A stretch of DNA of 64,000 nt from Lachnospiraceae bacterium (GTDB taxonomy: Bacteria; Bacillota; Clostridia; Lachnospirales; Lachnospiraceae), in assembly GCA_910576125.1 (NCBI GenBank), contig CAJTHM010000025.1:17090-81089 (forward strand), in the 5' to 3' direction. Positions 1 through 7,953 of the stretch are shown here, one piece after another; position 1 is the first letter of the stretch; each line of letters opens with the position of its first letter. A program made the position numbers and the translations under genes. The notes under the pieces were generated by a model, which saw only the letters and a program-made list of their open reading frames with translations, had not been told where the DNA came from and searched no databases.

Positions 1-2
1 TT

Positions 3-308
3 ACCTTGACAGGTGATTACAAAGTTATCTACCAGCGTTTTCTGAAACGGGAAAGCAGTCCTGACAGGCACAGGGGACATGTAGAGAATGACTGTTATCC
101 AGAAAAGAAAGAGAATCATCCGAAAACTCCAAAAACAAAAACTATTTCTTATGAAAACTTTGTCTGCGGAATAGAACAAAGGGGATTTGATGCCTTCCTG
201 ATTGATGGCAGACAAATCAAAGTTGACACCACAGACTTATCAAAAATAAATATGGAAGAATTATTTTCACAGATTGCGGCATGGAAGGAGGAGATTCCGC
301 ATGATTGA
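3..308 (+). CDS. Partial hypothetical protein, 5' end outside window
   Basis: The reading frame is open from the window edge, so this is the C-terminal 101 residues of a longer protein. The first Leu codon is TTG and need not be a start. The segment is hydrophilic and Lys-rich near its middle, with a compact end containing GFDAFLIDGRQIKVD. The opening LTGDYK resembles, weakly, the C-terminal region of predicted ABC-class ATPases, but I cannot assign it. The stop overlaps the start of the PHP-type gene by 8 bases, so the two were probably co-transcribed. Confidence 0.45.
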   Translation, partial: TLTGDYKVIYQRFLKRESSPDRHRGHVENDCYPEKKENHPKTPKTKTISYENFVCGIEQRGFDAFLIDGRQIKVDTTDLSKINMEELFSQIAAWKEEIPHD

Positions 309-578
309 TGCGCATGTTCATTTGGAAAAAGGCGATTATTCAGTAGAATGGATAGAACAGTTTATTAAGTATGCTGTAAAAAGAAATATAGACGAAATTT
401 ACTTCTTGGAACATACCCATATCTTCCAGGAATGCCGTAATCTATTGTAAAGTGTAATGTGCCAATTCTGACAGCGTCAGATGCCCACTCGCCACAAAAT
501 GTCGGCTTATATATTAAAGAAATGAACGACTTAATCCAATCTGACCATTTTTTTCTATTCGAAAGTATTTCGGGATGA
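301..578 (+). pseudogene. PHP-domain phosphatase remnant (internal deletion and frameshift)
   Basis: The gene opens with MIDAHVHLEKG, the metal-binding HxH start of PHP-domain histidinol-phosphatase-like hydrolases, and runs 49 codons to a TAA at 448-450. In another frame, from about 448, the sequence continues CNVPILTASDAHSP..VGLYIKEM, the usual C-terminal PHP region with its Asp-Ala-His, ending at a TGA at 576. The central part of the domain, normally well over 100 residues, is missing and the two ends are joined out of frame. It therefore cannot make an active enzyme. A family-level call is safe; the substrate is not known. Confidence 0.7.
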
Positions 579-1016
579 TGATATCGGCGGAAAATTGTAC
601 GAAAGATATTATATTTTCTTGCATAATGATGCATACCAGCGATGAAATCTGCCGATATGTACCCGGAATCTTTCGCTTGTGAGTCAAATGAGTCGGATTG
701 CACGGTAAGTTTTCGTGATTGCGAAGCATAAAATCCAGCTCAAAGAATTGCCAGGGAAGCAAAATTTCAGCAATCATATGGAATTGTCTACAAATAACTG
801 ATGCGAGTTTATAGCCGTTTTCCTTGTATTTCCGGGCTTTCTCCTAAACAAGCTGCATCAGTTATTTTCCGACAGTTCCTATGTAGGAATCTACATGGGA
901 GGGCTTAGCGGATTACGGACGCTTATTCTTTTGACAGCTTCTGCATGACGGAACTGCTGCAGAATGGGCAGCTGTTATACGGCGCCGAAATCCGCAACCA
1001 GCTTGCGCTGCTCGTC
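579..1016. other. Non-coding stretch with a repeat element
   Basis: No convincing gene. The stretch holds the first copy of a ~100-bp repeat (781-879) and a small hairpin with arms ATGTAG/CTACAT at about 882-897. Short minus-strand frames between 514 and 777 have no recognisable domain and no ribosome-binding site. Confidence 0.4.
781..879 (+). repeat. ~100-bp inverted-repeat element, copy 1
   Basis: The segment has terminal inverted repeats built on AAATAACTGATGC / GCATCAGTTATTT. The reverse complement of nearly the whole sequence occurs at 32741-32840, with only a handful of substitutions. It has no coding capacity, so it looks like a MITE-like or REP-like element. Confidence 0.75.
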
Positions 1017-1433
1017 CTACTGGAGATTCCGGCGGTCTGCAGTATAAGTCTCCGGGCAATCCGCTCTGATGGTCTTGACCCTGAAGCAGAAGTACAGAAT
1101 ATGGAACAACCACACGCATCCCAGCACGATGCGGCCTACGGGAACCTGATCCATCATGAGGAATCCCACGGACATCAGCAGGGTCACCGTGACCATGATG
1201 CGTATCTTGGTCTTCCGGGTCATGCCCCTCCCCTGGACATAGCTTTCCAGGTTGTTCTTGTACAGCCGGGTATTGGTAAACCACTTATGCAGCCGCTCTG
1301 AGCTTTTGGCAAAGCAGTAGGCGGCCAGCAGCAAAAAGGGGAAGGCGGGAAGCAACGGAAGCACTGCGCCCAAAGCCCCAAGCCCTACCGCGATACAGCC
1401 TATTACGACATAGAATAGCTTTTTCAGTTTCAT
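1017..1433 (-). CDS. DUF454 family inner-membrane protein (YbaN-like)
   Basis: 138 residues, a normal length for the DUF454/YbaN family of small inner-membrane proteins of unknown function. The N-terminus has a pair of hydrophobic helices (residues ~5-45, with LPLLPAFPFLLLAAYCFAKSS, the family's Pro-rich turn followed by Ser/Ser-Glu-Arg). A second hydrophobic region follows at ~80-115. ATG at 1433 was chosen because GGAGAAA precedes it by the right distance; a longer in-frame extension has no comparable site. It lies 70 bases downstream of the CydDC-like ABC pair on the same strand and is probably in that operon. Confidence 0.8.
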   Translation of the reverse strand: MKLKKLFYVVIGCIAVGLGALGAVLPLLPAFPFLLLAAYCFAKSSERLHKWFTNTRLYKNNLESYVQGRGMTRKTKIRIMVTVTLLMSVGFLMMDQVPVGRIVLGCVWLFHILYFCFRVKTIRADCPETYTADRRNLQ

Positions 1434-1503
1434 GACACTTTCTCCAATCTTTTCTTCTCTTTTTTCGTCTCCATGAAGGATGGGGGCATCATCTTTTTTC
1501 CGC

Positions 1504-3336
1504 CTAACTCTTCCGCCCGGTTTTACTTTCCACCGTGTATACGGTATCGGCAATCCGCATAGTGGACTGGCGGTGGGATACCAGCGCCACTGTCCTGCCC
1601 TCCCCCTCCTCGCAGAGGGATTTCAGGATGACCGCTTCGTTCAGGCTGTCCAGGTTGCTGGTGGGCTCATCCAGGAGCAGAAAGGGCGCGTCGTGGAGGA
1701 AAGCCCTGGCCAGCCCCAGCCGCTGGCGCTCTCCGCCCGACAGGGTGTCGCCCAGTTCGCCTACGGGCGTGTCGTACCCATTCGGCAAGGTCATGATGAA
1801 GTCATGGACGGATGCCTTTCTACAGGCGGCTTCTATCTCTTCCTCCGTGGCATCCAGTTTTGCGATTCTCAGATTGTTCCGGATGCTGTCGTGGAACAGA
1901 TGGGTCTCCTGGGTGACAAAGCTTTCGCAGTCCCTCAGGGATGCTGTGTTGATGCTGTGGAGCGAAACGCCGGATATGCGGATATCCCCGCTGTCCGTCT
2001 TCCAGAAGCGCATGAGCAGTTTCAGCAGCGTGGATTTCCCGGAGCCGCTTTTGCCGGTGATGCCCGTGATCCGGCCCGGCTCGCACACAAGGCTCAGATC
2101 CTCCAGAATCCTTTCGTTCCCGTAGGAGAAGCTGACTTTCTCTGCCTTCGCGCCGCCGAAGGCCATTCTGTCGAGAGCAGCGCCCCCGGTGATTTCCTCC
2201 GCCACAGGCTCCTCGTCCAGGATGTCCAGCACTCTGTTCCCGGCGGCAAAAGTGCTCTGGAGGGTGCTTCCCAGATTGGCCAGGGCGATGGCCGGGCCGA
2301 AGGAAGAAAACAGGGCCGCCGTGGGGATCAGCACGCCGGAGAAATCCACTTTTCCGGCCTGACAGAGCATGGCACTGGCGAACAGCATGCACAGGTCAAA
2401 GAGCAGAATCACCGTGTTCGCGGCGGCCATGTTCCTTCCGGAGATGCGCTTCATGCGTCTCTCGTCGCCGGAGAGCCCGTCTGTCCTGGCGTTCATTTCC
2501 GCCAGGCGCGCTTCCCCCTGTCCGTACTGAAGCGTCTCAGGAAGCCCACGTAGGCTGTCGAGGACGAAGCTGCTCAGTTCCCCGGATTTGGCGCGGAATT
2601 CCATGGCGGCGTTTCTCCTGGGTGATTTTCCTCCGGGGATTCCGGCATTGTTAAGTCCTGTTCTGGCCGGGTCTGTCCCAGCCAGGCCTGTGGATTCAGA
2701 ACATTCTCTGTCCGCAACAACTTTTACTATGCTTTCTCTACCAAAGCCACTTCGCCTTGTCCGCGCTCCACTGTTGCTTAACCTTGATGTCACCAACGGA
2801 ATTACAGCTCCAACCACAAGGTACGCCGCAAGCGCCAAAAGTCCCAGCGCCGGGTGGAAGGCACCGATGAAAAGGCTCATGACCACGGTGAAAAGAAACG
2901 CTATCGCCACCGGAGAGATGGTGTGGGCATAGAAGACTTCCAGCAGCTCGATGTCCGAAGTAATCACCGAAATCAAATCCCCTTTGTCCCGGCCCTCCAG
3001 TTTGGCCGGACAGAGCTTCCGCAACGCCTGGAACACCTTATCCCGAATCAGCGCCAGCAGCTTGAAAGCGATATAGTGGTTGCATCCCTGTTCCGCATAG
3101 CGCAGCACCGCCCGCAGCAGGGCAAACAGCAGAACGCAGATGAACACTGTCTTCGCGCCTATTGCCGTTTCATACCCCAGCACGTCAAGCACCGCAAAGC
3201 CGCCCAGGATGGTGATAAAGGCGGCGCAGAGGTGTCCGATGAATCCCATGAGCACCGCCAGAATCATATAGCCTGTCAGCGGCTTCACAAGGCCGATCAG
3301 CCTTGCCATCACCGCGAATCCGCTTCGTCTCTTCAT
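1504..3336 (-). CDS. ABC exporter, CydC-like subunit
   Basis: A 610-residue fused membrane/ATPase half-transporter. The transmembrane part covers ~1-370. The nucleotide-binding domain has Walker A GKSGSGKS (428-435), signature LSGGERQ (532-538), Walker B FLLLDEP (552-558) and switch His 588. With the upstream partner it matches the CydDC organisation; known CydDC complexes export cysteine and glutathione or act in haem handling across the membrane. Its ATG overlaps the partner's stop by 4 bases (ATGA), implying coupled translation. An odd hydrophilic stretch of about 57 residues (~188-246), rich in Arg, Gly and Ser, interrupts the membrane domain between the VTSRLS segment and FRAKSGELSSF. 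The CydC role is a family-level inference; a generic drug exporter is possible. Confidence 0.75.
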   Translation of the reverse strand: MKRRSGFAVMARLIGLVKPLTGYMILAVLMGFIGHLCAAFITILGGFAVLDVLGYETAIGAKTVFICVLLFALLRAVLRYAEQGCNHYIAFKLLALIRDKVFQALRKLCPAKLEGRDKGDLISVITSDIELLEVFYAHTISPVAIAFLFTVVMSLFIGAFHPALGLLALAAYLVVGAVIPLVTSRLSNSGARTRRSGFGRESIVKVVADRECSESTGLAGTDPARTGLNNAGIPGGKSPRRNAAMEFRAKSGELSSFVLDSLRGLPETLQYGQGEARLAEMNARTDGLSGDERRMKRISGRNMAAANTVILLFDLCMLFASAMLCQAGKVDFSGVLIPTAALFSSFGPAIALANLGSTLQSTFAAGNRVLDILDEEPVAEEITGGAALDRMAFGGAKAEKVSFSYGNERILEDLSLVCEPGRITGITGKSGSGKSTLLKLLMRFWKTDSGDIRISGVSLHSINTASLRDCESFVTQETHLFHDSIRNNLRIAKLDATEEEIEAACRKASVHDFIMTLPNGYDTPVGELGDTLSGGERQRLGLARAFLHDAPFLLLDEPTSNLDSLNEAVILKSLCEEGEGRTVALVSHRQSTMRIADTVYTVESKTGRKS

Positions 3337-5117
3337 CTCTCCGCCGTCTCCTTTCCGTTTTCATCGCTTTTTGAATCCGCCGTCTCCTGCCGGGTATGCC
3401 CGAAATTCTCCAGGCTCTGCTGGGCGTTCCACAGCTTGGCGTACACGCTTCCCTTTGCCAGCAGCGTCTCATGGCTGCCGCTTTCCGCCACGTTTCCATG
3501 CTCCATCACGTAGATACGGTCGGAAACCGTCACATTGGCCAGGCGGTGGGAAATCAGGATGACGGTCTTCTTCCCCGCCAGTCGATGAATCTCCCCCATG
3601 ATGTCGTTCTCACTCTCCACATCGATATTGGAGGTGGCTTCATCGAAAATATAGACCGGGCTGTCGTGGAGCAGGGCCCTGGCCAGCGCCAGTCTCTGGC
3701 ATTGGCCGCCGGAAAGGTTGGAGGCCTTCTCCGCCAGGGCCGTGTCCAGTCCGTTCTCGCCTTTCAGGAAGTCCGCCAGCTTTACCCGCTCCAGCACGGC
3801 CCACAGCTCGCTGTCGGAAGCGCCGGGCCTGGCCGCGGTCAGGTTTTCCCGCACGGAGCCTTTGAACAGGTAGCTCTGGTAGCTGATGTAGGTCAGGTTC
3901 TTCATCAGGCTTTCCTCGGAAAGCTCCGGCAGCTCCTGGCCGCCGATTTTCACCCAGCCGCTATAGCCCCTGTTCCGTCCCATGAGGATTGCTGCCACCG
4001 TGGATTTCCCACAGCCGCTCTCGCCCACGATGGAGGTAAAGCTGCCTTTGGGGAATTCCATTTGGATGCCGTGGAGGATTTCCCTGCCCTCTTCATAAGA
4101 AAAACACAGCCCCTGGCACACAATGGAGCAGTCCTCCGGAACCGGAACCGTCTTCGCCGCGGGCTCCGGCAGATCCAGCAGCCGGAAAATCTTGTCGCTG
4201 GCTGCCATGCCGTTCATGGCGATGTGGAAAAAGCTTCCCAGCTGCCGCATGGGGATGAAGAAGTCCGCCGCCAGCCAAATGATCAGAAGGCATCCCGCCA
4301 GGGACACTTTCCCAGCCCCAAACTGGGTCACCGCCATGATGATTCCCAGCGCCGCGCCGCCGTAGGCGATCAGGTCCATGATGGTGATGGAGTTCAGCTG
4401 CATGGTCAGAACTTTCATGGTGATTTTGCGGAATTTCTCCGATTCCTCGTTCATTTCCTGATTCTTGAAACCGTCCGCCTGGTAGATTTTCAGGGTGGTC
4501 AGGCCCTGAAGGTTCTCCAAAAAGGTATCCCCCAGCGCCGTGTACTGGCCCCAGTATCTGGACAGCAGTTTCTTGGCCCAGGTCTGGACTGCCGCTATGG
4601 CCACGGGAATCAGCGGGACGCAGACCAGCAGCACCACGGCGGAGGGGACGTTCACAAAGCAGAGGTAGCCGAACAGGGTCAGGGGCGCCAGCATGGCGTA
4701 AAAGAACTGGGGCAGATACGCGCCGAAGTAGGTCTCCAGCTGATCCACGCCCTCCACCGCCACCTGGACAATCTCCGAGGTCTTCACCTGTTCCCGGTAG
4801 GAAGTCCCCAGCTTCAGCAGCTTCCGATAGATTTTCTCCCGGAGGGTCTTTTTCACCGCTTTGGAGGGCAGGTAGCTCATGGCGCTGGAGCCTGTGGTGC
4901 AGACGTAGCGGACAATGACGGCAAGGGCCGCCAGGATGGCCGTCGCCAGGATATCGCCGCTGCCCGCCGTGCCCCGGAACAGTCCGGCCAGCAGCCTGGT
5001 GATGGCTGTCATCATGACGATATTGGCGGCAAGGGAACACCACTGCAGCGCCACGTTCCCGGCTATGTATTTCTTGCTTTCGCTGACTGTGCCTATCAGC
5101 CTTTTATTAATCATCAT
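3333..5117 (-). CDS. ABC exporter, CydD-like subunit
   Basis: A 594-residue half-transporter with six predicted membrane helices in ~20-300. The ATPase domain has Walker A GESGCGKS (365-372), LSGGQCQ signature (468-474) and Walker B VYIFDEATSNID (488-499). Both catalytic sites of the heterodimer with the downstream CydC-like protein appear canonical. AAGGAGG stands 10 bases before the ATG pair at 5117/5114. The C-terminal ~25 residues are hydrophilic and not conserved. It is the first gene of the operon cydD-like, cydC-like, DUF454. A dyad at 5179-5203 just upstream may be a regulator site. Confidence 0.75.
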   Translation of the reverse strand: MMINKRLIGTVSESKKYIAGNVALQWCSLAANIVMMTAITRLLAGLFRGTAGSGDILATAILAALAVIVRYVCTTGSSAMSYLPSKAVKKTLREKIYRKLLKLGTSYREQVKTSEIVQVAVEGVDQLETYFGAYLPQFFYAMLAPLTLFGYLCFVNVPSAVVLLVCVPLIPVAIAAVQTWAKKLLSRYWGQYTALGDTFLENLQGLTTLKIYQADGFKNQEMNEESEKFRKITMKVLTMQLNSITIMDLIAYGGAALGIIMAVTQFGAGKVSLAGCLLIIWLAADFFIPMRQLGSFFHIAMNGMAASDKIFRLLDLPEPAAKTVPVPEDCSIVCQGLCFSYEEGREILHGIQMEFPKGSFTSIVGESGCGKSTVAAILMGRNRGYSGWVKIGGQELPELSEESLMKNLTYISYQSYLFKGSVRENLTAARPGASDSELWAVLERVKLADFLKGENGLDTALAEKASNLSGGQCQRLALARALLHDSPVYIFDEATSNIDVESENDIMGEIHRLAGKKTVILISHRLANVTVSDRIYVMEHGNVAESGSHETLLAKGSVYAKLWNAQQSLENFGHTRQETADSKSDENGKETAER

Positions 5118-5178
5118 GGCGCATTGTCCTCCTTGGCTAATATTTATTAGCTTTATCTAACTTTCAGCCTTAATAAAG

Positions 5179-5203
5179 GCGACTACCGATTGTTAGTAGT
5201 CGC
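5179..5203. promoter_or_regulatory. Dyad upstream of the CydDC-like operon
   Basis: GCGACTAC (5179-5186) and GTAGTCGC (5196-5203) form a perfect 8-bp inverted repeat around 9 bases, 62 bases before the CydD-like start. The position and AT-rich flanks fit an operator for a TetR- or MarR-type protein. No such regulator gene is adjacent, so this is inference. Confidence 0.4.
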
Positions 5204-5336
5204 TAACCATATATTTAGTATACTCCCTATGGAACCATTTTGTCAACGATATTTTGGTTCTTTCAGGCTTGGTTGAAATGATAATCCATTTCCCATATTT
5301 TGCGTCTTTGCTGGAAACACCCGGGCGGAAAATAAA

Positions 5337-5361
5337 GGGCTGACAAAAATCCTGTCAGCCC
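5337..5361 (-). terminator. Terminator of the AraC/GyrI gene
   Basis: GGGCTGACA and TGTCAGCCC form a 9-bp stem with a 7-base loop. On the minus strand it is followed by a T-rich run, about 100 bases past the AraC-type gene's stop. Confidence 0.65.
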
Positions 5362-5460
5362 CCATCTGTTGCCATGGATCGCTGCCGTGGCGGTCACGGC
5401 TTTCTCCGGACGCTTCCCTCCGCCGCGGCAATCCAATATGGCCTTCCCGCGGATACGAGT

Positions 5461-6351
5461 TTACTTCCTCTTGACCGGGATCCATATCTCGCTCTCGTAA
5501 TCCGCCGCCTGGGTATTCCCGCTTCCGCTGTACCATTCCACATTGCCCGGAAAAGCGATTTCATACTCCGGGTTGCCCGGCAGCCACTGGCTGAAGATCT
5601 TCGTGTTCACCGCCTGTATGGCCTCCGGCATGGGGCCTGTGCAGCGGAACTTGGCCCAGGTCAGCTCCGGGAACCGGAACACCGACATCCCCTGGGGCAC
5701 CTTTCCTCCATGGTAATCGCCCGCTATCATATAGCGGAATTTCCCACTCCCCACGTCTTCGATGCAGACGCCGTACATCCCGATGCCGCAGCTGCGAATC
5801 ACTTCTTCCTCCTCATTCCGGGGCTCTTTCCCGGCGCACAGGCCAGCCATCTTCCCGGCGCGCACCTCATTCCAAAAACCGGGGATTTCCCGGTGCGCAT
5901 CCTCAAAGCCGAACTGCCTCTCATAACCGATTACCTGGAACGCAATCTTCTCCTCCACACGATAGTCCATCTCATTTCCTCCTTTGATGTCCACTTGTAT
6001 TTTCAGAGGCAGGAATACCCTGATGCCGGCCGGATTCGCCCTCACCTGCACGGGCGTGGCCCCATGGAACCTGGAAAACGCCCTGGAGAAGCTCTCCGGC
6101 GTCTCATAGCCATACTTGAACGCCAGGTCGATCAGTCTCTCCTTGTCGGCGATGATGTCCAGCGCTGCCAGATAAAGCCTTCTGTTCCGGATATACTCTG
6201 CGCAGGAATACCCGGTCATGACCTTGAAGCCCTTCTGCAGATAGAACTGCGAGAGGTACACCGCCCCGGCCACCTCTTCCGCCCCCTGCAAAGTCAGCAG
6301 ATTCGTCTCCATGTAGTCTATGGATTTCCGTATGCTCTCCAACCAGTCCAT
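5461..6351 (-). CDS. AraC-family regulator with GyrI-like effector domain
   Basis: A 296-residue transcription factor. Residues ~1-107 carry two helix-turn-helix motifs of the AraC type, with the signature PESFSRAFSRFHGATPVQVR. Residues ~125-296 form a GyrI-like/effector-binding domain, the arrangement of the Rob/BltR-like multidrug sensors in which a hydrophobic ligand controls activation. It is a single gene bounded by a terminator on its 3' side. The neighbouring ABC genes at 1.5-5.1 kb or the exporter pair at 8-12 kb are possible targets, but no shared operator was seen. Confidence 0.85.
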   Translation of the reverse strand: MDWLESIRKSIDYMETNLLTLQGAEEVAGAVYLSQFYLQKGFKVMTGYSCAEYIRNRRLYLAALDIIADKERLIDLAFKYGYETPESFSRAFSRFHGATPVQVRANPAGIRVFLPLKIQVDIKGGNEMDYRVEEKIAFQVIGYERQFGFEDAHREIPGFWNEVRAGKMAGLCAGKEPRNEEEEVIRSCGIGMYGVCIEDVGSGKFRYMIAGDYHGGKVPQGMSVFRFPELTWAKFRCTGPMPEAIQAVNTKIFSQWLPGNPEYEIAFPGNVEWYSGSGNTQAADYESEIWIPVKRK

Positions 6352-6525
6352 CTTAGTTCCTCCCGGGAACTGTCACTGTTCCCTGTCCTCTGATGGGATT
6401 ATGATAACATCTGTCGGCCGCTTTCGTCCTGACTTTTCCGGCACGAATCTGTCCGCGTGGACAGAGACCGCCGGAATCGTCTTTCCGGAAAGCGGATAGC
6501 TGCAAAATGACGAAACCCCCCGGTC

Positions 6526-7809
6526 TCAGACCGAAACCGCCGCCCCGTTCCTCTTCCGGGACTCCTCCGCCAGGAACACCAGCCTGTGGCCGGTCATGGA
6601 ATCGTCCAGAGTGGTGCAGCAGGGCGAGGGCTCCCCGCCCCGGAGCAATGTGACGAAATCGTGGATGATGGCCTGATCCCCGCCGCCGTGGGCATTCCCG
6701 TGCTGGTCCCGGGAGACGTCCACCACCTCGGTGATCCTTCCCCCGGGCGCGTCCGGGGCGATACGGTGCACGGTGAACCGCTCTTCCTCGAAGAGCCCCA
6801 GGATTTCCCCCTTGGTGCCCGTGATGTGGATGTGCCGTCCCGAGGCGGAAGCGCCGCCGTTCATGGAAAATGTCCCCGTAGCGCCGTCCGCGAAGCTTAC
6901 CAGCATGGACTGGTGGTCCACAATCTGGAGATTGCAGCGGTATACGCAGCGGCTGAAGGGATTCTCCGGGTCGCTGAGCACAGCCGTCTTCTCCTCCTCG
7001 GATATCTTCTCGTAGCCGATGTCATGCCAGATATTGCCTGTCCAGCGCTGGGGATGCTCTATATAGAGTCCTCTGGCCGAATAGGGGCATGTCCCCTCTA
7101 TGGGGCAGTCGATCAGGCAATGGTTCCCCGCGCCCTCGGGCGCCATCTCTGGCTTGAACTGGAATATGTTCCCCACGCTGGACACGCTCACGGGGTCGTT
7201 CCCCCGCATGAGCCAGGTCATGATATCGATGTCATGGCAGGATTTGGACAGCAGCATGCCGGAGCCGCATATCTCCGGGGAGGCGTACTTTCCCCTCACG
7301 TACGACACGGATTCATGGAAGTAGCTCACCTGCTCCGCCATCCGGATGTCCACCACTTTGCCGATTCCTCCCGCCGTGAGGATTTCTTTGATTTTCCGAT
7401 AAAAAGGGGCGTAGCGCAGCACATGGCAGACCATGATATGCCGGTCCGTCACATGCTCGCAGGTGAGCAGCCGCTCCGCTTCATGCATGTTCACCGCAAA
7501 GGGCTTTTCCAGCAGGATGTCATAGCCGTGCCGCAGCAGCGGCAGGGACGTGGGCACATGCTGCTGGTCCATGGTGCCGTTGATGACGCCGTCCGCGAAC
7601 TTCGGCACTGCCACCAGCTCCTCCACGGAGGAGAAGCAGTGCTCCTCCGGGATTCCGAAGGTCTCACGAGCCGTCCGTATCCGCTCGGGATTGATATCCA
7701 CCACGCCCACGATCTGGAACAGATCCGGATGCTCCAATGCCTCACGGGCATAAACCATGGACCTGACGCCCATGCCTACGATGATAATGCGAATTGGTCT
7801 TGATGTCAT
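6526..7809 (-). CDS. Gfo/Idh/MocA family oxidoreductase
   Basis: 427 residues. The N-terminal Rossmann fold shows IIIVGMGVRS in place of the strict GxGxxG, then EKPFA at ~100, the Lys motif that binds substrate in this family. A C-terminal beta-sheet domain follows. The two Cys-containing segments (CPIEGTCPYS and CVYRCNL) are typical of a sub-group acting on sugars or inositols with a bound-metal-like insert. NAD(P)-dependent sugar oxidation or reduction in the cytoplasm is the expected role; the substrate is unknown. The start at 7809 is preferred because the upstream in-frame start is only TTG; AAGGAATGG upstream of the ATG is a modest binding site. Confidence 0.8.
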   Translation of the reverse strand: MTSRPIRIIIVGMGVRSMVYAREALEHPDLFQIVGVVDINPERIRTARETFGIPEEHCFSSVEELVAVPKFADGVINGTMDQQHVPTSLPLLRHGYDILLEKPFAVNMHEAERLLTCEHVTDRHIMVCHVLRYAPFYRKIKEILTAGGIGKVVDIRMAEQVSYFHESVSYVRGKYASPEICGSGMLLSKSCHDIDIMTWLMRGNDPVSVSSVGNIFQFKPEMAPEGAGNHCLIDCPIEGTCPYSARGLYIEHPQRWTGNIWHDIGYEKISEEEKTAVLSDPENPFSRCVYRCNLQIVDHQSMLVSFADGATGTFSMNGGASASGRHIHITGTKGEILGLFEEERFTVHRIAPDAPGGRITEVVDVSRDQHGNAHGGGDQAIIHDFVTLLRGGEPSPCCTTLDDSMTGHRLVFLAEESRKRNGAAVSV

Positions 7810-7953
7810 TTTCTTCTTGCCATTCCTTCCCGGTAAAATCGGCAGCTCTATTCTGTGCAAACGGAGCGGCTTCTTTCATTTTCCTATCCATAATAAACCA
7901 TTGCTCCATATTTTTCTACAGTAATTTTATTTTCCGGATAACTTTTCCCTGCT

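Noticed and set aside
514..777. Minus-strand frames resembling part of a regulator
   Set aside because: No domain could be supported and no ribosome-binding site is present.
3396..5150. Very long plus-strand open frame opposite the CydD-like gene
   Set aside because: It is complementary to a clear ABC protein, has His/Gln/Pro-rich composition and no ribosome-binding site; GC-rich antisense artefact. The same applies to long plus-strand frames over 1480-2553, 5374-6393, 6586-7803 and 10676-12028.
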